Shown here in pieces: positions 1 through 7,926 of a stretch of 64,000 nucleotides of DNA (its first letter is position 1; every line of letters starts with the position of its first letter). Location: assembly GCA_964536805.1 (NCBI GenBank), contig CAZHYQ010000010.1, positions 1 through 64,000 on the forward strand. Reading direction: 5' to 3'. The notes beneath the pieces were generated by a model. The model had not been told where the DNA came from, made no database searches, and was given only the letters and a program-made list of their open reading frames with translations. The translations under genes and the position numbers were made by a program. The DNA comes from Longilinea sp964536805 (lineage in GTDB: Bacteria > Chloroflexota > Anaerolineae > Anaerolineales > Anaerolineaceae).

Positions 1-951
1 GAACACGTCAAACGCGCGCTAGAGATCGCGGCTGCCGGCGGCCATAATGTGCTCATGATCGGGCCCCCCGGCGCCGGAAAAACCCTGCTGGCGCGCGCCA
101 TGCCGGCCATCCTGCCGCATTTGTCGATTGACGAAGCCCTGGATGTCACCCGCATTTATTCGATTGCCGACCAACTCCCGCCGGATGTGCCCCTAGTACA
201 AACCCGTCCTTTCCGCGCGCCGCACCACACCATCAGTCACGCAGGACTGGTTGGCGGCGGCAACATCCCGCACCCGGGCGAAATCTCGCTGGCGCATCGC
301 GGAGTGCTCTTCCTGGATGAGTTACCCGAATTCGGCCCGCGCGTGCTGGAGGTATTGCGACAGCCCATCGAGGATAAGGTCGTGACTATCAGCCGCGCGC
401 AGGGGTCGCTGACCTTTCCCGCCAATTTTCAATTGATCAGCGCCATGAATCCATGCCCGTGCGGTTATTTTGGCGACCCGCTCAAAGCCTGCACCTGTTC
501 GCCTGGCGTGGTGACCAAATATCAAAAGCGCATTTCCGGCCCGCTGCTCGACCGGATCGATATTTACGTGGAGGTGCCGCGGGTAGCCTACGACAAACTG
601 AGCGATGCCCGGCTGGGCGAATCCTCCAGCACGGTCCGCGCGCGCGTCGAAGCAGCCCGTCTCCGACAGCATGCCCGGTTTCTAGCTTCGGAGCAGGATC
701 ATGAAACGCCGGTCGAGGTCATGAATAATGCCGATATGCGCGTGGGTGAAGTACGCAAGTTCTGCAGCTTGGATGATGCCAGCCGCACCCTGATGCGGAC
801 AGCCATGAACCAGCTGCAATTATCTGCCCGCGCCTATCACCGCGTGCTCAAGCTGGCGCGCACCATTGCCGATCTGGCTGGTGCAGATCAGATTGCGCCG
901 GCTCACCTGGCCGAAGCGCTGCAATATCGCCCCCGTTTGACCGCCGATTGA
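1..951 (+). CDS. ComM/YifB-type Mg-chelatase-like AAA+ ATPase, C-terminal part
   Basis: The reading frame is open from base 1, so the N-terminal part lies outside the window. Seen: a Walker A motif GPPGAGKT (bases 61-84), a Walker B stretch GVLFLDELPEF, the family signature NPCPCGYFGD, and a C-terminal helical domain with LSARAYHRVLKLARTIADL, typical of Mg_chelatase_C. Family knowledge: ComM-like proteins are cytoplasmic AAA+ ATPases. In naturally transformable bacteria ComM acts as a branch-migration helicase during integration of imported DNA. Whether this organism takes up DNA cannot be told from here. The gene is followed by about 155 bp and a small protein gene of its own. Family assignment is firm; the cellular role is inferred. 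Confidence 0.93.
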   Translation, partial: EHVKRALEIAAAGGHNVLMIGPPGAGKTLLARAMPAILPHLSIDEALDVTRIYSIADQLPPDVPLVQTRPFRAPHHTISHAGLVGGGNIPHPGEISLAHRGVLFLDELPEFGPRVLEVLRQPIEDKVVTISRAQGSLTFPANFQLISAMNPCPCGYFGDPLKACTCSPGVVTKYQKRISGPLLDRIDIYVEVPRVAYDKLSDARLGESSSTVRARVEAARLRQHARFLASEQDHETPVEVMNNADMRVGEVRKFCSLDDASRTLMRTAMNQLQLSARAYHRVLKLARTIADLAGADQIAPAHLAEALQYRPRLTAD

Positions 952-1002
952 TCGATAAATTAGATTGTTTGGAAAAGATTAAGGAATTTCAGGCTTGATT
1001 TA

Positions 1003-1040
1003 TTGACAAATCGCGTGCATTTTGCTTACTTATCAAGTAA
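1003..1040 (+). promoter_or_regulatory. Possible promoter with overlapping palindrome
   Basis: A consensus -35 hexamer TTGACA at 1003-1008 is followed 18 bp later by a weak -10 (TACTTA, 1027-1032). The perfect inverted repeat TTACTT-ATC-AAGTAA (1026-1040) overlaps the -10 and could be an operator. It precedes the small protein gene at 1107. The -10 is poor, so confidence is low. Confidence 0.35.
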
Positions 1041-1106
1041 AATGATGCGTGCAGTTGAAGCAGAGAATTCAAATCGATCGTACAGACATTTCCAAAGGAG
1101 ATAAAG

Positions 1107-1310
1107 ATGACCACGATTAAATTTTATTCCGTTGTAAAACGCAAGAGCGTTGAAGTTGACATTTCGAAAGTGGAACTTGTCGTCATGAAGAACGGCCGCC
1201 CGGCAGCGCAAGCCATTGATCCGGAAACCGGCGGAAAGATGTTCAAAATCCTCGGCGCCGCCGACAAGGCCCTGATTACCGATTACCAGGCTAAAAACCC
1301 GAAGAAGTAA
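1107..1310 (+). CDS. Small protein resembling a cysteine-less DUF5679 zinc ribbon
   Basis: A 67-residue protein with a strong ribosome site (AAAGGAG, about 7 bp before ATG) and its own terminator, so it is very likely translated. The segment VVMKNGRPAAQ followed by DPETGGKMFKILG lines up with the remembered DUF5679 pattern, in which a KNGRPA stretch is followed by CPxCGTKMFRIG. The two cysteines of that knuckle are Asp and Thr here. At the N-terminus YSVVKRK stands where a YCVKCK knuckle would be. There are no cysteines in the protein, so it cannot bind zinc in the usual way. Function is unknown; a nucleic-acid-binding role is only a guess from the basic, small, ribbon-like form. Confidence 0.8.
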   Translation: MTTIKFYSVVKRKSVEVDISKVELVVMKNGRPAAQAIDPETGGKMFKILGAADKALITDYQAKNPKK

Positions 1311-1339
1311 GCTGCTTCTTCGTGCCTTAGAACTAGAGA

Positions 1340-1380
1340 AAACCCCGCGGGACATAAATCGTCCCGCGGGGTTTCTTTTT
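1340..1380 (+). terminator. Rho-independent terminator
   Basis: A perfect 14-bp stem (AAACCCCGCGGGAC, 1340-1353, with its complement at 1361-1374), a 7-nt loop and a T-rich tail CTTTTT. It ends the small-protein transcript. Confidence 0.93.
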
Positions 1381-1449
1381 GTTTGTCAAGGCTATCGTGT
1401 GGTTCAACTACATCCTCAATGGCAACAATAACCTTTGAAACGAGCCGGG

Positions 1450-3240
1450 TTAATTGTTTACCACTGGGATAAACAACTTTTTGGTCAGCGGCGGGGGTGT
1501 CGGCGTCGGCGTGGGGGTCGGGGTCGAATCACCAGTGATGACAATGGTCGTGCCAAGGTCATGCCGGATTCGCATGACGGTTGGTAAATCGCCCGGCAAG
1601 CCAAGCGTATAACCCGGTTGTGTATTCAAAGCTGCCAGGCTGAATAGGCGCGGCAGCGGGATACCATTTGCGGTAACGCTGAGCGGCGAGAAGGTGGTGA
1701 TTTTCAGCTTTTCCTGCGCTTGTGCATCGAAGGTGTGATACTCGATGCGTCCAGTCTGATATTCAATGTTGGTGATGACGGACGTCGTTCGCAGCAGGTG
1801 GTCCTGATTGTCGGGCGCCAACCCAGGCGCGGCAGCCATGGCGCGCAAATAATGGCGCACATAATCGCCGTAACCGTCGGTCAGCCAGATTCCGTCATTG
1901 GGATATCGATTCTTCCCATCGAAATCCACCATGTAGGTTGCCCAACTCAACTGGCGCACGGCATTCGTCACCCGACTGTTGTCGCCGGTCAGTTCGGCAT
2001 ACCGCAACTCCATGGATGCCTGCCGGCTGGTATGGCTGTTTCCAGGCTGCATGTATCCTGTTTGCTCATTAATTACGTAGAGGCCGTACTGGCTCCAGTT
2101 ATTATTGATCAAAACATTGATGGGCCAGTCCAAGGCAAAACGGGCGTCCGTCTGCCAGGTGGGTCCCCAGATATCCCGGTGTTCCATGATATACATGGCC
2201 AGGGTCACTGCATTGATTTGCGTAATCGTATTCAACCCTGAACCATCCTCAAAGAATGGACCCCAATCATTGTTATGCACCGGATAGGCACGCAACCAGT
2301 TGAGGATACGATTATGCGCAACGGCATAGGAATTCAAATTTCCTTCCCCCAGAGAGGATAACTCTTCCCACAGCATTAATGTACCGGTGAAATTCGTCGT
2401 GTACATTCTCCCCAGGCCGTCATTGAATTCTCCGGTCGAGGTTTTCACACGAAACGGCAATGGAGATACTGTCTCCGTCCCCACTTCAGTATATTGTGCC
2501 AGCGTATCGGCAATATTCACAGCAGCCTGTAAAAACCGTTGTTCTCCGGTCATCTTGTAAAGGTAAACAAACTCGTACCCCAGGGAACCAGCTTTATCAG
2601 GCTGGGTAATTTTCTCGCCGTACAGGAAATCTCCAGTCAATTTGTCCAAGCGGGTTTCATCGACGTTATAAGGATATGGTATATTCGGCCACGGGTGATC
2701 AGAGGGAGATAATCCATTATTGATGACATAATCGGCCATCAGTACCATATCCGCGATTGCGCGCGCGTCGCCAGTGTAGGCATAATACAACCGCCAGGAG
2801 GACATGGCCATGGCCAGCTGGTCGCCGCCCAATCCTTTCGCATCAAAAAATGGACTTGGGGGTTCCCAGGTCATGTGCATCAGGTAATAGGGGATATCCG
2901 GCTCCCCGGGATTACGCTCCATGTTCAGCCACCACTCAAAAACCAACCGGATGACGTGGTCATAAGAATCGCACAGGTTTTCCGGGTTATACCACGGCAG
3001 GATATTGCCCTGTTCATCCGTGATGATTTCATGATATATAAGCGAAACTGTGGTGAATTGAGGGATAGCGTTCGTCGCACAGCCGGCGACGAGTTCAGTT
3101 GGCGCCGGCGTGCTGTTTGCAGGAATGTTCGATTTTGCTGAAGGCGTGGCTGCCTCTGCCGGAACAATGGCCTGGCCGCAGGTGGTCGCCAACAATGCCA
3201 CCGCCAATAAAATACCGCTAATACCGCCGACCCTAATCAT
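1450..3240 (-). CDS. Secreted six-hairpin-like protein with PT-rich linker
   Basis: 596 residues. The N-terminus is a signal peptide (hydrophobic GILLAVALLATTCG, then an Ala-rich cleavage region). The middle (about residues 70-480) has repeated aromatic-rich helical segments with many Trp, Tyr and Asp residues, such as WRLYYAYTGDARAIADMVL and YEFVYLYKMTGEQRFLQAA. This pattern resembles the alpha/alpha toroid of six-hairpin glycosidases and epimerases. A TPTPTPTPTPP linker comes next, and the protein ends KKLFIPVVNN, a kind of hydrophobic tail often met in secreted Chloroflexota proteins. No catalytic residues could be assigned. Polysaccharide processing outside the cell is an inference from the fold impression. 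It is transcribed divergently from the zinc-ribbon gene at 3460. Confidence 0.7.
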   Translation of the reverse strand: MIRVGGISGILLAVALLATTCGQAIVPAEAATPSAKSNIPANSTPAPTELVAGCATNAIPQFTTVSLIYHEIITDEQGNILPWYNPENLCDSYDHVIRLVFEWWLNMERNPGEPDIPYYLMHMTWEPPSPFFDAKGLGGDQLAMAMSSWRLYYAYTGDARAIADMVLMADYVINNGLSPSDHPWPNIPYPYNVDETRLDKLTGDFLYGEKITQPDKAGSLGYEFVYLYKMTGEQRFLQAAVNIADTLAQYTEVGTETVSPLPFRVKTSTGEFNDGLGRMYTTNFTGTLMLWEELSSLGEGNLNSYAVAHNRILNWLRAYPVHNNDWGPFFEDGSGLNTITQINAVTLAMYIMEHRDIWGPTWQTDARFALDWPINVLINNNWSQYGLYVINEQTGYMQPGNSHTSRQASMELRYAELTGDNSRVTNAVRQLSWATYMVDFDGKNRYPNDGIWLTDGYGDYVRHYLRAMAAAPGLAPDNQDHLLRTTSVITNIEYQTGRIEYHTFDAQAQEKLKITTFSPLSVTANGIPLPRLFSLAALNTQPGYTLGLPGDLPTVMRIRHDLGTTIVITGDSTPTPTPTPTPPPLTKKLFIPVVNN

Positions 3241-3393
3241 AATAATTCACTCCCAAGCAGTTCAGAAATGACTGAACCTGAAATCATAATACTTGATTTT
3301 ACTGGATAGATTGCCGTTCATTCTTTTATAATCCTGTAAGAACTACGGCTCAAAATATTAGCAACGCTGCGATTCCAAATTCATGGGATCGGC

Positions 3394-3423
3394 TTGCTTG
3401 ACAGCGACACAATCAGCTATACT
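3394..3423 (+). promoter_or_regulatory. Possible sigma-70 promoter for the zinc-ribbon gene
   Basis: TTGCTT (3394-3399), an 18-bp spacer and TATACT (3418-3423). An alternative -35 TTGACA at 3398 would leave only 14 bp. It sits 37 bp before the ATG at 3460. Confidence 0.4.
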
Positions 3424-3459
3424 CAGTAAAATGAAAAACACCTGTACCGAGGTTGCCTG

Positions 3460-4527
3460 ATGGCGCGTGAATCGCTTGGTTTTATCCGCATGGTCTGGTA
3501 TTGCCCGAATTGCCAGAGCAAGAATCCTGGAAATTTCCGCTTTTGCCGCGGTTGCGGCGCCGCCCAACCGCCTGAGGTTGAATTTAAGAAAGACGATCAG
3601 GATGTTCTGATCACCGATGCCAAGGAAATTGAGCAGGCCAAACAAGGCGCCGATATTCATTGCGGCTATTGCGGCGCGCGCAACCTGGCCGGGGCCAAGG
3701 TGTGCGCTGCCTGCGGCGCTGACCTGGCCACCGGCATCCCGCGCGCCAGCGGCACGATCGCCGGCGCACTACAGACTGGCCCTGTTGCCATGGTGAATTG
3801 CCCGGCCTGCGGAACACCCAACCCGGCCAATGCCCTGGTGTGCACCAAATGCGGCACAAGCCTAAAATCAACGCCTGTCGCAGAAAAACCAGCCATCGCG
3901 CAGCCCGGGTCGCTGCCCAAATGGCTGCCCTTTGCCATCATCGGCCTGGTGCTCTTGTGCATCACGCTGGCTATATTACTCACGCGTACCAGCGATCAGA
4001 TCGGAACGGTTGCCGGTGTGTCCTGGCAGCGCAGTTATCCCATATTGGAACTGCGTGCCGTGGAACGCCAGGATTGGAAGAAGGAGATTCCGCAAAAATC
4101 AGTCCTTGGAACCTGCGAGGAGCGCAAAGCTGGAATTTCCGACCAGCCCACCGACCGTTCGGTCAAGGTCTGCGGTACGCCTTATACGGTGGATAAAGGC
4201 AACGGTTATTCCGAAGTCATTCAGGATTGCCAGTACGAAGTCTACGAAGATTATTGCAGTTACACCATCCAGGAATGGACTGCGGTCGATTCAATCACTT
4301 CATCCGGTTCAGATTTGAACCCTTATTGGCCGCAGGTCAACCTTGGATCGGGCCAGCAGGCCGGTGATGGCAGCGAGCAGTATAAAATCACTTTTTCCAC
4401 CGACCAGGGCGATATGAATTACACGACCTCGGATGCCACCCTTTTTAGCGCTGCCGAAATCGGCAGCCGTTGGACTTTGAAAATCAGTTCACTGGGAGAG
4501 ATCCTCACGATCGAACCGGTTCCATAG
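3460..4527 (+). CDS. Membrane protein with three N-terminal zinc ribbons
   Basis: 355 residues. Three rubredoxin-like knuckle pairs are visible: CPNCQ with CRGCG, CGYCG with CAACG, and CPACG with CTKCG, all within the first 135 residues. A single hydrophobic segment follows (about residues 152-172, WLPFAIIGLVLLCITLAILL). The remaining 180 residues lie on the other side of the membrane and contain several cysteines and acidic/aromatic residues. By the positive-inside rule the zinc ribbons are cytoplasmic and the C-terminal domain is outside. The start at 3460 is supported by GAGG 7 bp upstream; the ATG at 3490 is an alternative. Zinc-ribbon plus membrane-helix proteins are common in Chloroflexota, and their function is mostly unknown. 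Confidence 0.85.
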   Translation: MARESLGFIRMVWYCPNCQSKNPGNFRFCRGCGAAQPPEVEFKKDDQDVLITDAKEIEQAKQGADIHCGYCGARNLAGAKVCAACGADLATGIPRASGTIAGALQTGPVAMVNCPACGTPNPANALVCTKCGTSLKSTPVAEKPAIAQPGSLPKWLPFAIIGLVLLCITLAILLTRTSDQIGTVAGVSWQRSYPILELRAVERQDWKKEIPQKSVLGTCEERKAGISDQPTDRSVKVCGTPYTVDKGNGYSEVIQDCQYEVYEDYCSYTIQEWTAVDSITSSGSDLNPYWPQVNLGSGQQAGDGSEQYKITFSTDQGDMNYTTSDATLFSAAEIGSRWTLKISSLGEILTIEPVP

Positions 4528-4619
4528 ACCGCTTGAGGCAGTCCGGGGAACGGAGGTGGAATTCGGCTCGAGGGTTCGTCCAAATTCTCTCCGGTGTAAC
4601 CTTTGGTTGCGAGAGAACA

Positions 4620-4745
4620 ATGCCAATCGATGGATTGACATCCGACCGGGCTGATTACAAAGAGATGCTCAAACACCGTAAAGAGATTCTTCACAAGTTG
4701 TGGCTGGCAATGCAGCCCGAGTCCGAATTGCCGCCTGTGAGCTGA
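4620..4745 (+). CDS. Possible 41-residue small protein
   Basis: An ATG at 4620 opens a 41-residue frame with an amphipathic helical centre (DYKEMLKHRKEILHKLW). The frame is also open upstream to 4470, overlapping the preceding gene. The ribosome site (GAGAGA) is weak. It is not recognised and may be spurious. Confidence 0.25.
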   Translation: MPIDGLTSDRADYKEMLKHRKEILHKLWLAMQPESELPPVS

Positions 4746-4808
4746 CATTTATCAGGACCGCAACATCCTTACCTGAAACGTTGATTTGAGTTTCAGGATG
4801 TGATTTTA

Positions 4809-4837
4809 TTGACATATTTTCAATCGTCTTCTACACT
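4809..4837 (+). promoter_or_regulatory. Sigma-70 type promoter
   Basis: TTGACA (4809-4814), a 17-bp spacer and TACACT (4832-4837), about 40 bp before the ATG at 4879. It probably drives the two secreted-protein genes that follow. Confidence 0.6.
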
Positions 4838-4878
4838 ATTATCATTGACATTCCCGTGTTTTAGGCAAAATAAATATC

Positions 4879-5478
4879 ATGCGTATCAAAGACCGCCTCT
4901 TCATAACTGCCTTAATAGTCAGCCTTCTGTTTATTTCGACGCGCCTTTCTGCAAATGCAAAATCCCCCAGGCAGACCCCGCCGCTACCGGTTGAAGGGTG
5001 GCGTGTTTGTGAGGATTTCGGGGTCGGCAGCATCCCCGGCCTGGGCGAGCCACGCCAAAGATTCGGAATTTGTAACAACGGCTGGGAAGTCCAAGCCTAT
5101 TGTCTCAATCCGGGCGAGACTCCGCCGACGGTCGGCGAATATTGTTCCATGCTCAATGATGATGTTTTCTGGTGCGGAGATGGCGTCCAGCAGCTTCAAT
5201 TGTTTGCCATTCTGCAAATACCGCCCACGCCAACCCCGACTCCAACTGCCACGAATACTCCTACGCCAACGCCAACCAGTATTCCTCCCACTGCGACTGT
5301 TGTTCAAAGTCAAACGCCACCCGCCGCCACTCAGGCGCCAACTGCCCGGCCAACCAATATTGTTCGTGTTTCACCAGGTGGTCCCGGAAATTTGGGCGAG
5401 GTTGCTTTCAGTGCAGTCCTGTCCGTCGCAGGTCTTGCTGGCATAGCATGGCTGGTGCGCAGGCGCGCGCCGCGGTAA
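4879..5478 (+). CDS. Secreted PT-rich protein with C-terminal membrane anchor
   Basis: 199 residues. A signal peptide (LFITALIVSLLFISTRLSANA) is followed by a small Cys-containing domain of about 90 residues (CEDFGV, GICNNGWEVQAYC, YCSMLNDDVFWCGDG). Next comes a long Pro/Thr spacer (TPTPTPTATNTPTPTPTS), a transmembrane helix (VAFSAVLSVAGLAGIAWLV) and an RRRAPR stop-transfer tail. The layout implies a small disulfide-stabilised domain displayed on the outer face of the cell membrane on a flexible stalk. No family was recognised. The lipoprotein gene starts 2 bp after this stop codon, so the two are very likely co-transcribed. Confidence 0.8.
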   Translation: MRIKDRLFITALIVSLLFISTRLSANAKSPRQTPPLPVEGWRVCEDFGVGSIPGLGEPRQRFGICNNGWEVQAYCLNPGETPPTVGEYCSMLNDDVFWCGDGVQQLQLFAILQIPPTPTPTPTATNTPTPTPTSIPPTATVVQSQTPPAATQAPTARPTNIVRVSPGGPGNLGEVAFSAVLSVAGLAGIAWLVRRRAPR

Positions 5479-5480
5479 AT

Positions 5481-6275
5481 ATGATCTATCGTTTGGTAAG
5501 AATACTGGCCGGATTGGGGGTGGTTTTTTTGACAGCCTGCCAACCGACGGCTCAAGTAAAGAGCATGTGGCTTTCTGCAACAGCCACGCCTTTTCAACCA
5601 GCCATTGCCACTGCCACGCCATTTCTACCCTTCCATCCCACCCTGACCCCGCCCGTTGCCCAGCCGGCGGAATTGAATTATCAGTTTTATGGAATTGATT
5701 TTGCGCCAGGCGCGGAGGAAATTACACTGCGCTTTTGGCCGGCTTCCGATACTCTAAATCGTGGGCATCCCATCAAAGTGCGCTTCCTGCCCGGCGAAAC
5801 GTGCGTATTTGGCGACCACTATGGATGTGTCAACCACTTTTTCTCCGCCGCTGACAGCGAAGTGATCTGGATCAGCGTTCATTCAGGCGTGGGAGGCGAA
5901 GGCCAGGAACTGCGGAATTCCCTGGAAGGAACCGGGATCAATTCGGCGGGTTTTTCGCTTAATCAAACGTTGCTCAATCTGGATGAACTAAAAAATTCCA
6001 GCATAACGCTGCAGCAAGGCCAGATGACAATCGATCTGCCAACCGTCACAGCGGCTGCCCGGATACCCGCCGGCCAGGTGGCGGAGTATCTAAGCCTCCC
6101 CTACGATCAGGCGCTCGCAACTGCCTTTGCGAAAAACCCGGATTCGCTGGAACGTATCCAATCCGGGCAAACCACGCTGGTCATTGAAACTTGCGGCTGG
6201 CGCATGCCAGGCGAGCCTGGTAATTGGCTTGTGGCGGACACGACTGCCTCAATTTACCTGGGCGTGATCCAGTGA
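5481..6275 (+). CDS. Lipoprotein of unknown function
   Basis: 264 residues. The start at 5481 is chosen because it begins a classic lipoprotein signal: MIYRLVRI, a hydrophobic core GLGVVFL and lipobox LTAC. The ATG follows the stop of the preceding gene by 2 bp. A Thr/Pro-rich linker leads into a beta-rich domain of about 210 residues (YQFYGIDFAPGAEEITLRFWPAS, CVFGDHYGCVNHFF). The frame is also open further upstream, but that part reads across the Pro/Thr-coding region of the neighbour in another frame and is not expected to be translated. No family recognised; it probably works with the co-transcribed membrane-anchored protein. Confidence 0.8.
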   Translation: MIYRLVRILAGLGVVFLTACQPTAQVKSMWLSATATPFQPAIATATPFLPFHPTLTPPVAQPAELNYQFYGIDFAPGAEEITLRFWPASDTLNRGHPIKVRFLPGETCVFGDHYGCVNHFFSAADSEVIWISVHSGVGGEGQELRNSLEGTGINSAGFSLNQTLLNLDELKNSSITLQQGQMTIDLPTVTAAARIPAGQVAEYLSLPYDQALATAFAKNPDSLERIQSGQTTLVIETCGWRMPGEPGNWLVADTTASIYLGVIQ

Positions 6276-6376
6276 TTGCAATAATTATGTAACCGAAAGC
6301 GAATTGCTATAAAGCTTGCATTTGTAGTAATATTTATAAAATATTTTTTTGTACAATATGAAATTGAGGTGCTTCT

Positions 6377-7213
6377 ATGAAATCCGGACGATCCTCCAGT
6401 AAGGTGGGGGTATATGTAGATGTTGCATACGTATATATAAATGGCGGCTCAAAAATGCAATATGATGTTCTCCGTGAGTTCGCTTGCCGCGATAATGCCG
6501 ACCCGATGCGAATGAATGCTTATGTAACTTATGATAGCGAGCGGGCGGAACGGGATGAGGTCTACCGCAAAGGTGCCACCAGTTTTCATTCGGCATTACG
6601 CGATATTGGCTACAAAGTCATTGTAAAAGAAATCCAGTGGTATAAAGACGAGTCCGGAATCCGTTATGGAAAAGCCAACGCCGACCTTGATCTGGCCGTC
6701 GACGCACTGCTGCAATCAGAAAATTTGGATCGCGTTCTCGTTGTGAGCGGCGACGGCGACTTTGTACAGGTGGTGCGCGCATTACAAAATAAAGGCTGCC
6801 GCGTCGAAGTTGTCGGGTTGGATAATGTTTCTTCAAAATTACGCTACGAATCAGACTTTTTCATTTCTGGCTACCTGATTCCTAATTTAATCCCCGTTAC
6901 CGTGCGCAAACCCGATTCACCCGGTTGGGGCGAGCTAAACAGCCGGGTCCGCGGTTGGTGCTACTGGCATACCGACCAGGGTTACGGGTTTATGCGTTTC
7001 TTGAAGGAAATCAGCCCCCAGCTTTGGCAGACAGACACGCGCAACCCCGATTCAGCCTACGGAACCGCTTTTTTTCATGATTCAAATTTACCGGAAGGCA
7101 TTCGCCCCACCGGACTGCCATCCCGCAATTTCATTTTTGAGTTCGAACTGGTCCGCTCTGAAAAATACGACCGCCTGCAAGCGCAGGACATTGAGTTGGT
7201 GAGCCGGTTCTAA
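6377..7213 (+). CDS. NYN-domain (LabA/DUF88-like) protein fused to a cold-shock-like domain
   Basis: 278 residues. The N-terminal 175 residues match the PIN-like NYN fold: strand VGVYVDVAY, central acidic ADLDLAVDALL, and VVSGDGDFVQVVRAL, which supply the Asp residues expected of a metal-dependent RNase. The residue following DVA, often Asn in relatives, is Tyr here. From about residue 190, RGWCYWHTDQGYGFMRFL followed by TAFFHDSNL resembles the cold-shock fold pattern (G-x-V-x-W-F-x(n)-G-Y-G-F-I, then V-F-V-H-x-S), which binds single-stranded RNA. An RNA-targeted nuclease is the natural inference. A GAGGTG ribosome site precedes the ATG. It faces the EamA gene convergently. Confidence 0.85.
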   Translation: MKSGRSSSKVGVYVDVAYVYINGGSKMQYDVLREFACRDNADPMRMNAYVTYDSERAERDEVYRKGATSFHSALRDIGYKVIVKEIQWYKDESGIRYGKANADLDLAVDALLQSENLDRVLVVSGDGDFVQVVRALQNKGCRVEVVGLDNVSSKLRYESDFFISGYLIPNLIPVTVRKPDSPGWGELNSRVRGWCYWHTDQGYGFMRFLKEISPQLWQTDTRNPDSAYGTAFFHDSNLPEGIRPTGLPSRNFIFEFELVRSEKYDRLQAQDIELVSRF

Positions 7214-7401
7214 AAAATTTTGATAATCCTGGTGCTCAATGGATAGGCAGCTCCATTTTGAGCAGGATGTTGGTAAATAAAATCAAGAGTTGGCCTTCCC
7301 TTAAATAGGAATGCCATTCCCGGGTTCTATCAAGCGGCCATCGAAAAGGGCTATCCATCATTGTTGAGATGGTAAGCTCTTTTAATTTACACGTACTGAT
7401 T

Positions 7402-7827
7402 TCATCCGACCGTTAAAACCACAATACCCGAAACCGTCAGCAGCAACCCTGCAGCGGTTTTGACGGTCAACGGCTCGCCGCCAAACAGGATGCCCATTAA
7501 TGCCCCAAACAGCGGCGAGGTGAAGGCTATGGGCATCACCTGCGTTAGCGGTGCGCCTTTGATGGCCTTGTAGTAGCACAACATGCCAATCACGCCCGCC
7601 ACCACACCGCCGCCAATGATCATATACAACAACGATTTGCTCCCGGCCTGGGAAACGCTTTTCCACTGCGGAAAGCTGACAACGGCCAGGATGATCAAGG
7701 CAACCAATGTGCGGATGGTAATTCCAATTTCGGGCGATAGATTGCCAAGGTGCAGCCCTTTTTTCTCAAAATAACCGCCGACACCCCAGGCAATAGCTGT
7801 CAACAGGGCAAATAGTTGAGGTTTCAT
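7402..7827 (-). CDS. Half-size EamA/DMT-superfamily membrane protein
   Basis: 141 residues, about five hydrophobic helices, and the EamA-like pattern: LLTAIAWGVGGYFEKKG at the N-terminus, then GVIGMLCYYKAIKGAPLTQVMPI and FTSPLFGALMGILFGGEPLTVKTAAGLLLTVSGI. Drug/metabolite transporters usually have two EamA repeats (about 300 residues). A single repeat implies a homodimer, as in small multidrug-resistance-like relatives. The substrate is unknown. A GGAG ribosome site lies 7 bp before the start. It is transcribed divergently from the dcw operon. Confidence 0.85.
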   Translation of the reverse strand: MKPQLFALLTAIAWGVGGYFEKKGLHLGNLSPEIGITIRTLVALIILAVVSFPQWKSVSQAGSKSLLYMIIGGGVVAGVIGMLCYYKAIKGAPLTQVMPIAFTSPLFGALMGILFGGEPLTVKTAAGLLLTVSGIVVLTVG

Positions 7828-7897
7828 GGTAATTCTCCAAAAGGGGAAAAGATTCTTCGAAAATCCTTACAAATTACAAATCAGTGGGGAATGCCTA

Positions 7898-7926
7898 TTG
7901 CTATTTCCCTTAAAATCGGATAGAAT
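7898..7926 (+). promoter_or_regulatory. dcw operon promoter
   Basis: TTGCTA (7898-7903), a 17-bp spacer and TAGAAT (7921-7926). It lies directly upstream of the MraZ boxes and about 85 bp before mraZ. No other strong promoter is seen before the long run of close or overlapping genes. Confidence 0.75.

Larger units (their letters stand above)
4528..4878. other. 351-bp spacer between the zinc-ribbon gene and the secreted-protein gene
   Basis: It holds one weak small reading frame (see 4620-4745) and a fair promoter at 4809-4837. No RNA gene, strong hairpin or mobile element is seen. Confidence 0.5.

Noticed and set aside
5172..5480. Upstream in-frame extension of the lipoprotein gene
   Set aside because: It reads across the Pro/Thr-coding part of the preceding gene in another frame, lacks a ribosome site, and would bury the lipoprotein signal.
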